Assembly (NCBI GenBank): GCA_040375675.1
Contig: JBEIRY010000012.1
Span: forward strand, 1-33,706
Length of the DNA stretch: 33,706 nt
Origin: CAIUSP01 sp040375675
GTDB lineage: Bacteria > Actinomycetota > Thermoleophilia > Solirubrobacterales > 70-9
Reading direction: 5' to 3'
Within the stretch, counting starts at the first letter, position 1. Every line of letters begins with the position of its first letter. Below, one piece after another: positions 7,985 to 15,191 of this stretch. The translations under genes and the position numbers were made by a program. The notes beneath the pieces are model-generated. The model was not told where the DNA came from. It worked only from the letters and a program-made list of their open reading frames with translations, and did no database searches.

Positions 7985-8036
7985 ACATCAGGTTCACGGG
8001 CAGGTCACATGTGGGCGTGCGCAGGCGTGAAGACTC
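7980..8036 (+). promoter_or_regulatory. PHO-box-like promoter of pstSCAB
   Basis: Three 11-bp units are in register: TTTTTACATCA (7980), GGTTCACGGGC (7991) and AGGTCACATGT (8002), with cores TTAC, TCAC and TCAC exactly 11 bases apart. This matches the known Streptomyces PhoP box style (11-nt direct repeats with a GTTCAC-like core). AAGACT (8030-8035) is the candidate -10, which places the last unit over the -35. Binding of a PhoP-type regulator is inferred. Confidence 0.62.
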
Positions 8037-8076
8037 CCGACCGTAAGCCTGGAAACGACTGGGCACAAGGCAAGGG

Positions 8077-8082
8077 AAGGAG
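8077..8082 (+). promoter_or_regulatory. Ribosome binding site AAGGAG setting the pstS start
   Basis: AAGGAG lies 7 bases before the GTG at 8090. The reading frame is open further upstream, but that stretch runs through the promoter and is not signal-peptide-like, so this site decides the start. Confidence 0.8.
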
Positions 8083-8089
8083 CTGCAAA

Positions 8090-8899
8090 GTGAAGAAGTC
8101 CAGATTCAAAATTGCGCTCGTGGCATGTGCAGCAGTGGCAGCAGTAGCCGCTCTGCCGGCAGCAGCGCAGGCAAAGCAGACGATCACCATCAGCGGATCG
8201 ACCTCGGTCGCTCCTTTGATGACCAAGTGGGCCCGTGCCTATGCACGGTCCAACAGCGTTGGCTTCAGGATCCTCCAGGGAGGTTCTGACGTTGGTGTGG
8301 CTGACGTATCCAAGGGTGCGGTGACGATCGGTATGTCGTCTCGTGACCCCAAGTCGGGAGATCCGGGTGGCCTGGTTTGGAACAAGGTTTCCAAGGATGC
8401 TCTCTGCGTAATCACCAACAAGTCGAATGGCGTCTCGAATCTGACCCAAGCGCAGGTTCAGGCGATTTTCGGCGGCAGCGTTCGTAACTGGAACTCGGTC
8501 AGCGGTTCGCCGAAGTCCGGAACGATCGATACGATCGTGCGCACCGCGGCATCGGGTACGCAGGATGCATTCAAGAAGCTGTTCCTCGGTTCGACCAGCG
8601 TCTTCTCCGGTGCAACCCAGAAGGCCTCGAGCGGTCTGGTGGAGCAGGCAGTGAAGTCGAACCCGAACGCGATCGGATATGTATCGCTTGCGTTCACCAA
8701 GGGCGAGGTCAACTCCGTTGCCTACAACGGTACGGCTTGCACCTTGCGCAATGCCAAGGCTGGTACCTATCAGGGCACCAGGAACTTCTGGGTAGTCACC
8801 AAGGGTGCTCCCAGTGGAGCAGCCAAGAAGTTCATCGACTGGATCAGGAACTCTCGCGCAGCTGCAAAGCTCGCCGACTCTGAGTGGGTATCGCTCTGA
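8090..8899 (+). CDS. pstS: Phosphate-binding protein PstS
   Basis: Extracytoplasmic substrate-binding protein of the high-affinity phosphate importer. From the GTG at 8090 it is 269 aa, with a signal peptide (KKSRFK, alanine-rich core, cleavage likely after AQA at residue 28). The mature start TITISGSTSVAPLM is the classic PstS phosphate-binding segment; further binding residues are expected in GGSDVG, GMSSRDP and RTAASGTQDAF. There is no lipobox cysteine at the cleavage site, so it may be anchored by partners or released. At about 240 mature residues it is the short form of the family. Its 3' end overlaps pstC by 16 bases. Expression is probably controlled by the PHO-box-like promoter at 7980. 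Confidence 0.95.
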   Translation: MKKSRFKIALVACAAVAAVAALPAAAQAKQTITISGSTSVAPLMTKWARAYARSNSVGFRILQGGSDVGVADVSKGAVTIGMSSRDPKSGDPGGLVWNKVSKDALCVITNKSNGVSNLTQAQVQAIFGGSVRNWNSVSGSPKSGTIDTIVRTAASGTQDAFKKLFLGSTSVFSGATQKASSGLVEQAVKSNPNAIGYVSLAFTKGEVNSVAYNGTACTLRNAKAGTYQGTRNFWVVTKGAPSGAAKKFIDWIRNSRAAAKLADSEWVSL

Positions 8900-9912
8900 G
8901 CGAGGGAATTCTCAAGAAGTTCCCTGATCTGAAGGGAGCTGCTTCCAATCCCGACCAGCGCGCCGAGTTGATGCTCGGCGCGCTGGCGGTTGGGAGCCTC
9001 GTTCTGATCGGGTTCATGATCGCCTTCGTACTGGGCGAAGCGTGGCCCTCATTTGCAAACAACGGATTCATCAAGTGGTTCGGCTGGGGAGGAAACACCG
9101 ATCAGCAGTTGGAAGCGATCTTCAACTCTCCGGGTGATCCGAGCGCCTACGTATACGAGATTCGAACCTTCCCGCTTCTCTACGGCACCGCCTTGATCAC
9201 CGGAGGTGCCGTGATCATCGCAACGATCCTCTCCGTTCTCTCGGCGGTCTTCATCGTCGAGTTCGCGCCGAGTTCACTGCGGCGGCTGCTGGAGCCAGTT
9301 GTCAAGTTGCTCGCTGCCGTGCCTTCAGTGATCTACGGGTTGATCGGCATCCTGGTGGTGGTCCCGTTCTTCGACAAGGTCTTCGTCACCGAAGGAGCCA
9401 AGGAGTCGGTGCAGTACGTGATCCAGCTGACAGGCTCCAACATCACAGTCGCTGTATTCATCCTCACGATCATGATCGCCCCAATCATGATCGCGATCGT
9501 GGTCAACGCGCTCAACTCTGTCCCCGGTTCTTGGAGTCAGGGTGCGATTGCGCTGGGAGTCAACCGCTGGCGCGCCATGTGGACGGTGGTAGTGAGAGCT
9601 GCGCGTCCCGCGATAGTCGCAGCCGCCGTTTTGGCAACCGCTCGCGCGCTCGGTGAGGCGATCATGCTTTCGATGGTTTCGGGGTCGGTTTCGTTTTCTC
9701 CCAACCCACTGGATGGTTTGATCTTCTTCCTCGAACCTGCTCGACCGTATGCCCCGGCAATAGTCGAGAACTCCGAAGGCCTGACGATCCCGCCATTCGG
9801 ACAGACGATCTACGCATTCGCCGCGGTGCTGCTCTTCTCGGCCGGAATGCTCTCGTTCGCTGGCTGGTTCATCCGCCAGAAACTCCGCAAGTACACCCTC
9901 ACCCCGACCTGA
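8884..9912 (+). CDS. pstC: Phosphate ABC transporter permease PstC
   Basis: Inner-membrane permease subunit of the phosphate importer, pairing with PstA. The 342 aa have about six hydrophobic helices, starting at roughly residue 33 (LGALAVGSLVLIGFMIAF) and ending near residue 325. The cytoplasmic EAA loop that docks the ATPase is visible as ALGVNRWRAMWTVVVRAA, followed by ARALGEAIMLSMVSG. GTG 8884 lies inside the end of pstS; no better-placed start precedes the first helix, and the coupling is typical. The periplasmic loop between helices 1 and 2 is longer than in many PstCs. Confidence 0.93.
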   Translation: MGIALSEGILKKFPDLKGAASNPDQRAELMLGALAVGSLVLIGFMIAFVLGEAWPSFANNGFIKWFGWGGNTDQQLEAIFNSPGDPSAYVYEIRTFPLLYGTALITGGAVIIATILSVLSAVFIVEFAPSSLRRLLEPVVKLLAAVPSVIYGLIGILVVVPFFDKVFVTEGAKESVQYVIQLTGSNITVAVFILTIMIAPIMIAIVVNALNSVPGSWSQGAIALGVNRWRAMWTVVVRAARPAIVAAAVLATARALGEAIMLSMVSGSVSFSPNPLDGLIFFLEPARPYAPAIVENSEGLTIPPFGQTIYAFAAVLLFSAGMLSFAGWFIRQKLRKYTLTPT

Positions 9913-9915
9913 GCT

Positions 9916-11034
9916 ATGGCCACCCCTACCAAGAAGTCGAAGAAGAAGCAGTCGCCTCCCAAGGCCAAGTCCGCCAAGGCGACGGGCGCAAAGGCGAAAA
10001 AGCAGAAGGTGGCACCTGCCTCCAACGGAGCCGACGGGCAGATCCATGGCAACTGGTTCGACGAAACCCTGGAGAAGGCTCCGTGGCGCAACAACTCAGA
10101 TGACTTCGACCCGCGTGCTGAGCGAGAGGCTTGGAGTTTGAGCGACAAGATCGGCCTGCGCCTCGCCTGGGCGGCGGGGATATTCCTCTGCCTGGTGGCG
10201 GGAACGATCATGCTCTACATGCTGGTCAAGGGGCTGCAGTACCTCAAGGTAAGTGAGCTCACCTCGAGTCCCCTGCCGACCCTCGATCAGAGCCAGTCAG
10301 GCGGCTACCTAGACCCACTTCTCGGCACTCTCATCCTGACGGTTCTGGGGATCTTGATTGCTCTGCCTATCGGCGTGGCGATCGCGGTCTGGCTCAGCGA
10401 GTACGGACGCCCCAAGCCGCTCGCCCGAGCTGTCGAGTCTGCGATAGAGATCGTTGCTGGTACCCCGAGCATCGTGCTTGCGATCTTTGGTTTGATCATC
10501 TTCCAAGGGAGCTTCTTCTCGTTTCTCTCCTTCACCGCCGATGGCGGGGCGGTCTTCGGTCGCTCTTTCTTCTGCGCCGGTGCGATGATGTCGCTCATCG
10601 CGCTGCCCTTGGTCGTCGGGTCCACCCGCGAGGCCTTGCAGTCGATCCCGGCCCACGTACGCGAGGCCTCTTACGCGCTAGGCAAAGACAGAGCCTCGAC
10701 CATCCGCAGGGTGCTTTTGCCGGGGGCTCGAGCTGGGATAGGCACCGGCGCATCGCTTGGAATGGGGCGCATCGCCGGCGACACCGCGATCGTGGTCTTG
10801 CTGCTCGGCGCGACGCTCGAGCTTCAACCGGTCGGTAACGCTCCGATCTTCTCGCTGCTCAAGGGAACCGGCAGCACCCTCACCAGCTACGTCTACAACA
10901 ACTCCCCGGCTGGCGAGGGCAACGCACCCGAAAAGGCCTACGCCGCGGCCTTCGTGCTGCTGTTGATCGTGGTCTTTCTCAACTTTGCAATCGCATCTCT
11001 CGTGAAACGAAAGGAGCCGGAATGGAGAAGCTGA
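9916..11034 (+). CDS. pstA: Phosphate ABC transporter permease PstA with basic N-terminal tail
   Basis: Second permease subunit of the phosphate importer. After an unusually long cytoplasmic N-terminus of about 85 residues (the first 40 dominated by Lys, Ala, Ser and Pro), it has a first helix at about 87-110. The remaining membrane helices and EAA loop follow (YALGKDRASTIRRVLLPGA, then GRIAGDTAIVVLLLGA). At 372 aa it exceeds the roughly 280-300 aa of common PstAs mainly because of the tail. The start is 3 bases after the pstC stop. The 3' end overlaps pstB by 13 bases. The downstream PstB also has a Lys/Ala-rich tail, so the extension may be a shared local feature. Confidence 0.92.
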   Translation: MATPTKKSKKKQSPPKAKSAKATGAKAKKQKVAPASNGADGQIHGNWFDETLEKAPWRNNSDDFDPRAEREAWSLSDKIGLRLAWAAGIFLCLVAGTIMLYMLVKGLQYLKVSELTSSPLPTLDQSQSGGYLDPLLGTLILTVLGILIALPIGVAIAVWLSEYGRPKPLARAVESAIEIVAGTPSIVLAIFGLIIFQGSFFSFLSFTADGGAVFGRSFFCAGAMMSLIALPLVVGSTREALQSIPAHVREASYALGKDRASTIRRVLLPGARAGIGTGASLGMGRIAGDTAIVVLLLGATLELQPVGNAPIFSLLKGTGSTLTSYVYNNSPAGEGNAPEKAYAAAFVLLLIVVFLNFAIASLVKRKEPEWRS

Positions 11035-11924
11035 ACAACCCACCGCCAGTTCGCCGGATCAAGGCGGACAAGAAGTCGAAGCCGGCGAAGCCCAGCGCCA
11101 AGCGCGCTGCAGCAAGCAAGAACGGGCGAGCCAGCGTAAAAGCCAATCGCTCGCGACCGAAGATCGAGTCGGTGGAGCGGATGCGCACGGTCGATCTCGG
11201 TATCGCCTACGGCGGTAAGTCGGCGGTCAACGGCGTATCGCTGCAGATCAAGAAGGGAGAGGTCCTTGCTCTGATCGGCCCCTCTGGTTGTGGCAAGACG
11301 ACCTACCTCCGCTCACTGAACCTGCTGGTAGAGCAGACGCCGACCGCGACCCGCACCGGCAAGATCCTGCTCGACGGCGAAGACGTGGACAAGCTCGAGC
11401 TGACCGAGCTTCGGCGCAAAGTGGGGATGGTCTTCCAGCAGCCGAATCCGTTCCCGATGAGCATCTTCGACAACATCGCTTACGGCATTCGCGAGCGAGG
11501 TTCCCGCAAGCCGACCAGGCGTGTGCTGAAGCCTTTCGTCGAGGAAGCGCTCGACCGGGCCAACCTTCTCGAGGAGGTCAAGGACAACTTGAGCCATCCG
11601 GCACTGCGGCTCTCTGGCGGCCAGCAGCAGCGGCTCTGTATCGCCCGCTCGCTGGCAGTCGAGCCAGAGGTGCTGCTGCTCGACGAGCCGTGCTCGGCGC
11701 TCGACCCGCGCTCGACCGCAGCGATCGAAGATCTCGTGATGAAGCTGCGCAGCGAACTTGCGATCGTGATCGTCACCCACATCATGCAGCAGGCTCAGCG
11801 AGTGGCCGATCGGGTTGCCTTCATGTACCTCGGTGATCTGGTCGAAGAGGGGTCGGTCAGCCAGGTCTTCAACAAGCCCCAGCAGAAGCGCACACGCGAC
11901 TACGTGAGTGGAGATTTCGGTTGA
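11022..11924 (+). CDS. pstB: Phosphate ABC transporter ATP-binding protein PstB (second copy, basic N-terminal extension)
   Basis: ATPase of the pstSCAB importer. Walker A (GPSGCGKT) is at residues 86-93, with Q-loop VFQQPNPFPMS, signature LSGGQQQRLCIAR, Walker B DEPCSALDP and H-loop IVTHIMQQA. The first 53 residues are Lys/Arg/Ala-rich and not part of the ABC fold. ATG 11022 has AAAGGAG just upstream and overlaps pstA. An internal ATG at 11181 with GGTGGAG before it would yield a standard 247 aa PstB, so the extension may be partly or wholly untranslated. Clearly diverged from the PstB at the window start, so the two are paralogues rather than a recent duplication. The TTGA at its stop starts the next gene. 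Confidence 0.93.
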   Translation: MEKLNNPPPVRRIKADKKSKPAKPSAKRAAASKNGRASVKANRSRPKIESVERMRTVDLGIAYGGKSAVNGVSLQIKKGEVLALIGPSGCGKTTYLRSLNLLVEQTPTATRTGKILLDGEDVDKLELTELRRKVGMVFQQPNPFPMSIFDNIAYGIRERGSRKPTRRVLKPFVEEALDRANLLEEVKDNLSHPALRLSGGQQQRLCIARSLAVEPEVLLLDEPCSALDPRSTAAIEDLVMKLRSELAIVIVTHIMQQAQRVADRVAFMYLGDLVEEGSVSQVFNKPQQKRTRDYVSGDFG

Positions 11925-12685
11925 GCCGAATCGCCGCAATCTCGTTCAAGCGGTTGGGTGCCACCCTTCCGCTCTGTCTGCTCGTTGCAGGTGGCGGGTT
12001 CGTGCTCTCTGGTTGCCAGTCGACCCAGGCAAAGAGCGCTGAGCCAGCCAAGGAGGGAGCCAAGTTGATCGATCCGGGAACGGTCCAGATCGGCGACGAG
12101 AACGTCCAGGTGGACGTTCTCGAGACGGCCCTGCTCACCGACCAGTACGGAACGGCAGTGGCTGTAACTCTCAAGAACAACTCGGATCGCTTCCTCGCGA
12201 ACCTGCCGATCCAGATCGATGTTCGCGACAAGAAGGGCAAATCGATATTCAAAAACAATCAGGTCGGGACCTCTCCTGCGCTGCTCGGATATCCGCTCGT
12301 AGGCCCTGGCCAGACCGTGACCTGGGTCCACGATCAGATTCTCGTTTCCAGCAAGCCGGCGTCGGTCAAGGTCACGGTCGGTTCCAAGGTGGACCCACCG
12401 CCGGCCGGAGAGCCTCCGAAGATCGTCGTCTCCGACATCAAGCTGCAAACGGACCCGGTTTCAGGAGTCGAGGTGGTTGGCAAGGCGGAGAATCTTTCGC
12501 CACTCGATCAGCAGGAGATGATCTTCTTCGCGGTTGCCCGCAGGGGCGGCAAGATCGTCGCAGCCGGAAGGGGAGGGCTGAAGAAGCTCTCCGGAGGACA
12601 GAAGACCGATTTCGCGAGTTTCTTCATCGGTGACCCCAGGGGAGGCGACGTAGCGGTAGAGGCCCCGCCGACGACTCTCAACTGA
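11921..12685 (+). CDS. Putative lipoprotein linked to pst operon
   Basis: A 254 aa protein with a lipobox (LSGC, Cys32) after a hydrophobic signal, so probably anchored on the outer face of the membrane. The mature part has two beta-rich segments: residues 70-150 (VAVTLKNNSDRFLANLPIQIDV) and 165-250 (VEVVGKAENLS...). These read like tandem FxLYD/DUF3426-type immunoglobulin-like folds, in which NNS and ENLS turns are typical; that is a resemblance only. TTG 11921 overlaps the pstB stop by 3 bases (TTGA), indicating translational coupling and membership of the pst operon. A role in phosphate uptake or sensing at the cell surface is possible but unproven. Confidence 0.72.
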   Translation: MSRIAAISFKRLGATLPLCLLVAGGGFVLSGCQSTQAKSAEPAKEGAKLIDPGTVQIGDENVQVDVLETALLTDQYGTAVAVTLKNNSDRFLANLPIQIDVRDKKGKSIFKNNQVGTSPALLGYPLVGPGQTVTWVHDQILVSSKPASVKVTVGSKVDPPPAGEPPKIVVSDIKLQTDPVSGVEVVGKAENLSPLDQQEMIFFAVARRGGKIVAAGRGGLKKLSGGQKTDFASFFIGDPRGGDVAVEAPPTTLN

Positions 12686-12723
12686 TCAATTCGTAAAGCC
12701 AGGGATAGAAAGGAAAGAACGAG

Positions 12724-13377
12724 ATGGCAACCAAGACCAAAGAGCGCCTAGCTTCGAAGAAGGCGAGTTCGAAGAAGAAGGAAGATGCAACCAGCGTGCT
12801 CCCGATGCTCGGAGCTGAGGGTGACGAATGCCGTGAGTGCGGCTCTCCGCTTGCGACAGACCAGCGCTACTGCCTCGAATGTGGTGATCGAAGGACTGGA
12901 CCGCGGGTTGATTTTGCACACCACCTGCGTAACGCCGGTCCCGACGCGCATGTAGAAGCCGGAGCGGTGGCAGCAGCTGAGGGCAAGTCAGGTAGCGACT
13001 GGGGAGGAGCCAAGGGTGTGGCAGGTGGGATCGCCGTGCTCGGGATCATGCTCCTGCTCGGAGTGCTGATTGGTCGCGGTCAGACCACGACGACTGCCCA
13101 GCAGCCCGTGGTGGTGAGTGGCACCAGCACGACCGGTACTACGACCGATGCTGCCAACAAGGACGCGGCCAACAGTAAGGACGGCACGAATGTGGATACC
13201 GGCAATGCCCAGACGCTCGATCAGGGCACTCTGGACGCGCTGGAGGGTGCGAGCGGCAAGGACTACTTCGAAGCCTCGAAGAACCTTCCCGACACCATCG
13301 CGACTCCTGGTCAGGCAGAGAAGAACGACCCCAACTGGAAGCCCGGCGGCGGAAGCGGTTCGGTGACGATCCCATGA
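12724..13377 (+). CDS. Zinc-ribbon single-pass membrane protein
   Basis: A 217 aa protein of unknown function. After a Lys/Ser-rich N-terminus comes a zinc ribbon with Cys 36, 39, 50 and 53 (CRECGS ... YCLECG, CX2C-X10-CX2C). A linker, one transmembrane helix at about 98-117 and a Thr/Ser/Asn-rich outside segment follow, ending in a Gly-rich tail. The ribbon would face the cytoplasm. AAGGAAAG precedes the ATG. Its end overlaps the next gene by ATGA. The ribbon is nearly identical in layout to that of the gene at 13757, suggesting duplication. It is placed in the pst run by a 38-base gap without a terminator. Confidence 0.72.
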   Translation: MATKTKERLASKKASSKKKEDATSVLPMLGAEGDECRECGSPLATDQRYCLECGDRRTGPRVDFAHHLRNAGPDAHVEAGAVAAAEGKSGSDWGGAKGVAGGIAVLGIMLLLGVLIGRGQTTTTAQQPVVVSGTSTTGTTTDAANKDAANSKDGTNVDTGNAQTLDQGTLDALEGASGKDYFEASKNLPDTIATPGQAEKNDPNWKPGGGSGSVTIP

Positions 13378-13754
13378 ACGAGCGGATCGAAGACGCAAAG
13401 GAGCGCCTACTCAAGTTCACTCGCCGCAACGGCAGCTCGGGTGGCGATGGGGGTACTCCAGAGATGCGGGCAAAGCGCGACGAGTTGCGCAAGCAGTTCG
13501 TCGAACTGCAGTGGGATCTCGGTGGCATCACATACGAGATGGCAGCTCGCGACCACTACCGCCTGGATGTCTTGAACAATCACGCTGCCAAGCTGCAGGA
13601 GATCGACTCGCAGTTGGGTCAGGTCGAGCGGATGATGAAGATGGAGGAGTCCGGAGCGGCCGGTGCTTGCCCGGAGTGCTCCGCACTACAGGCTCGTGGC
13701 GCGATGTTCTGCTGGCAGTGCGGTAAAGAGCTGGTACAGGAAGGCAAGGGGTAG
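13374..13754 (+). CDS. Small cytoplasmic zinc-ribbon protein with coiled-coil segment
   Basis: A 126 aa protein with no signal or membrane helix. Residues about 30-92 are charged and helical (heptad-like, RAKRDELRKQFVELQWDLG through QEIDSQLGQVERMMKM). A C-terminal zinc ribbon follows with Cys 99, 102, 113 and 116, the same CX2C-X10-CX2C spacing as its two neighbours. It overlaps the upstream gene by ATGA, and its TAG stop is 2 bases before the probable CTG start of the next gene. It could act as a cytoplasmic adaptor for the two membrane-anchored zinc-ribbon proteins. That is inferred only from context. Confidence 0.72.
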   Translation: MNERIEDAKERLLKFTRRNGSSGGDGGTPEMRAKRDELRKQFVELQWDLGGITYEMAARDHYRLDVLNNHAAKLQEIDSQLGQVERMMKMEESGAAGACPECSALQARGAMFCWQCGKELVQEGKG

Positions 13755-13756
13755 CG

Positions 13757-15073
13757 CTGTCCGTCTCGCTCTGCAGAGAGTGCGGCTCGGCCCTCGCGCC
13801 AGAGCAGCGGTACTGCATCTCATGTGGCCTCAGGGTCGCACCGCTCGGCATGCCATCGGGCGGGGTGGCGGCACCTACTCCGCGCGCCGTAACCGGTGCG
13901 CGCAAGGGTCCACCGGCGCAGGTGCTTTCGATGTATGCAGCGATCACTCTCGGATTCGGCGTGGTGGTCGGGACCGCGCTCGACCCTGGTCTGACCGGAC
14001 TCGGCGCCGTCGGTCCCCAGATCATCCAGTTGCCCGGCCAAGAGGCTCCGTCGACTGATTCGGGTATCACGGCTGATTCGGGCACAGGCGGGTCGGCCGC
14101 AGCCCCTCAGCCGGCAAGCACCGGTTCCGGCTCTTACGCCTACGGATCGGGCTCCAGCGGTTCTTATGGAGGCGGAGGAGGAGGGGGAGGCGGTAGCAAC
14201 AAGCCCAAGCCCAAGTACCTCACCGGAACCGTCGCGCAGGTCAATCCGTATGCAAACAGCTACGCCCTTGCGATCGGCAACGGCCCCCTTACCTCGGTGC
14301 ACGCGGCTGATGCGCCCGAGATCGGTACCGATGTGAAGGTCAAGGTGGTCGAGCTGTTCAACGGCACCTACGCTCAGACAGGCGAGCCTCAGACACAGAA
14401 GGCGACTCGAACCAGCACAGCCAAGGGGGGCTCGGCCAAGAAGGCAGCTACCCGCGACTCACGCACCACAGAGACTTCTGTCGAGTTCTCCGGCACGGTC
14501 AGCTATCGGGACACGCTGAGGGGGATGTACACCGTCTCCTCGCTAGGCGTTTCGGCTCTGGTTCATGCTCCCGACGGCTTCGTGATCTCCGACATCCCTG
14601 ATGTAGGCGATCTGGTTCAGGTGAAGGCAAAGGTCGAAGATCTCTCCCAGACCAGCGGCGAGAAGAAGGACCGCGCGGGTCAGCCCGGCGCAACACCACG
14701 CGACATAACCGGCTGTAACCCCGAGGCTTCGTATCCGACAGAGCCGGTTGCGGCGTCGACTAGGTTGGTCGAGGAGTCCCATACCGTGACTCTGACCGGA
14801 TTGACCAACTACTCGATCGCTGGGATCGTCCAGCGATCGTGCGAGGACGACAGCCAGCTGATCGTCTCCGCCGATGACCTGAACGCGACCGGAGAAGGCT
14901 TGTCGTTTTCCGCACCTGAGGACTTCGATCTCGACCTGGTTGGTCTCGGGCAGTCGTTCATCCTCTATCTCCAGCGAGACGAGCAGGGCGGGGTCGAGGT
15001 GCTTGGCTTGGTCAGCGATCACGGACGTAGCGGTGCCGACGACGACACCTCCGCCCAGGGCGTCACCGGCTGA
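13757..15073 (+). CDS. Zinc-ribbon membrane protein with repeated extracellular OB-like domains, probable CTG start
   Basis: Starting at the first ATG (13850) would give 407 aa but discard a perfect zinc ribbon encoded just upstream in frame (CRECGS ... RYCISCG; Cys 6, 9, 20, 23 from CTG 13757). The frame is open from 13727 and has no ATG, GTG or TTG before 13850, so CTG 13757 (438 aa, GGAAGGCAAGGGG upstream) is preferred; a -1 frameshift from the upstream gene is the alternative. A transmembrane helix lies at about 57-78. A Gly/Ser-rich linker and three similar outside segments follow (LTGTVAQVN..., FSGTVSYRD..., IAGIVQRSC...), each ending in a V-G-D/T-x-V-x-V-like strand, reminiscent of DUF5666/OB folds. 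Function unknown. Confidence 0.7.
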   Translation: MSVSLCRECGSALAPEQRYCISCGLRVAPLGMPSGGVAAPTPRAVTGARKGPPAQVLSMYAAITLGFGVVVGTALDPGLTGLGAVGPQIIQLPGQEAPSTDSGITADSGTGGSAAAPQPASTGSGSYAYGSGSSGSYGGGGGGGGGSNKPKPKYLTGTVAQVNPYANSYALAIGNGPLTSVHAADAPEIGTDVKVKVVELFNGTYAQTGEPQTQKATRTSTAKGGSAKKAATRDSRTTETSVEFSGTVSYRDTLRGMYTVSSLGVSALVHAPDGFVISDIPDVGDLVQVKAKVEDLSQTSGEKKDRAGQPGATPRDITGCNPEASYPTEPVAASTRLVEESHTVTLTGLTNYSIAGIVQRSCEDDSQLIVSADDLNATGEGLSFSAPEDFDLDLVGLGQSFILYLQRDEQGGVEVLGLVSDHGRSGADDDTSAQGVTG

Positions 15074-15098
15074 GATTCAGAGTTCTCTCACCGGCTGA
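15063..15098. repeat. 11-bp direct repeat TCACCGGCTGA
   Basis: Two exact copies at 15063-15073 and 15088-15098, 25 bases apart; the first contains the stop codon of the upstream gene. Possibly a binding site for the following cluster, possibly chance. Confidence 0.35.
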
Positions 15099-15099
15099 A

Positions 15100-15111
15100 A
15101 ACAGGCCTGTT
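15100..15111. promoter_or_regulatory. Perfect 12-bp palindrome upstream of the Tad-like cluster
   Basis: AACAGGCCTGTT is its own reverse complement and lies about 80 bases before the first TadE-like start, immediately after the second TCACCGGCTGA copy. It is a candidate operator. A terminator is unlikely because no T-run follows and the stem would have no loop. Confidence 0.35.
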
Positions 15112-15191
15112 GCGCATTCGTCACATCGTCTTGTCGTTTTCTTGACGCTTCTCGAAGGTCCCGCCAGCAGCTGGAGGGCAGTATTGCCGCC

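Noticed and set aside
7916..8089. Upstream extension of the pstS frame
   Set aside because: It would translate the terminator and promoter region and bury the signal peptide; AAGGAG before GTG 8090 decides the start.
14169..14195. G-rich purine tract
   Set aside because: Encodes the poly-Gly linker of the 13757 protein; a quadruplex role cannot be supported from sequence alone.
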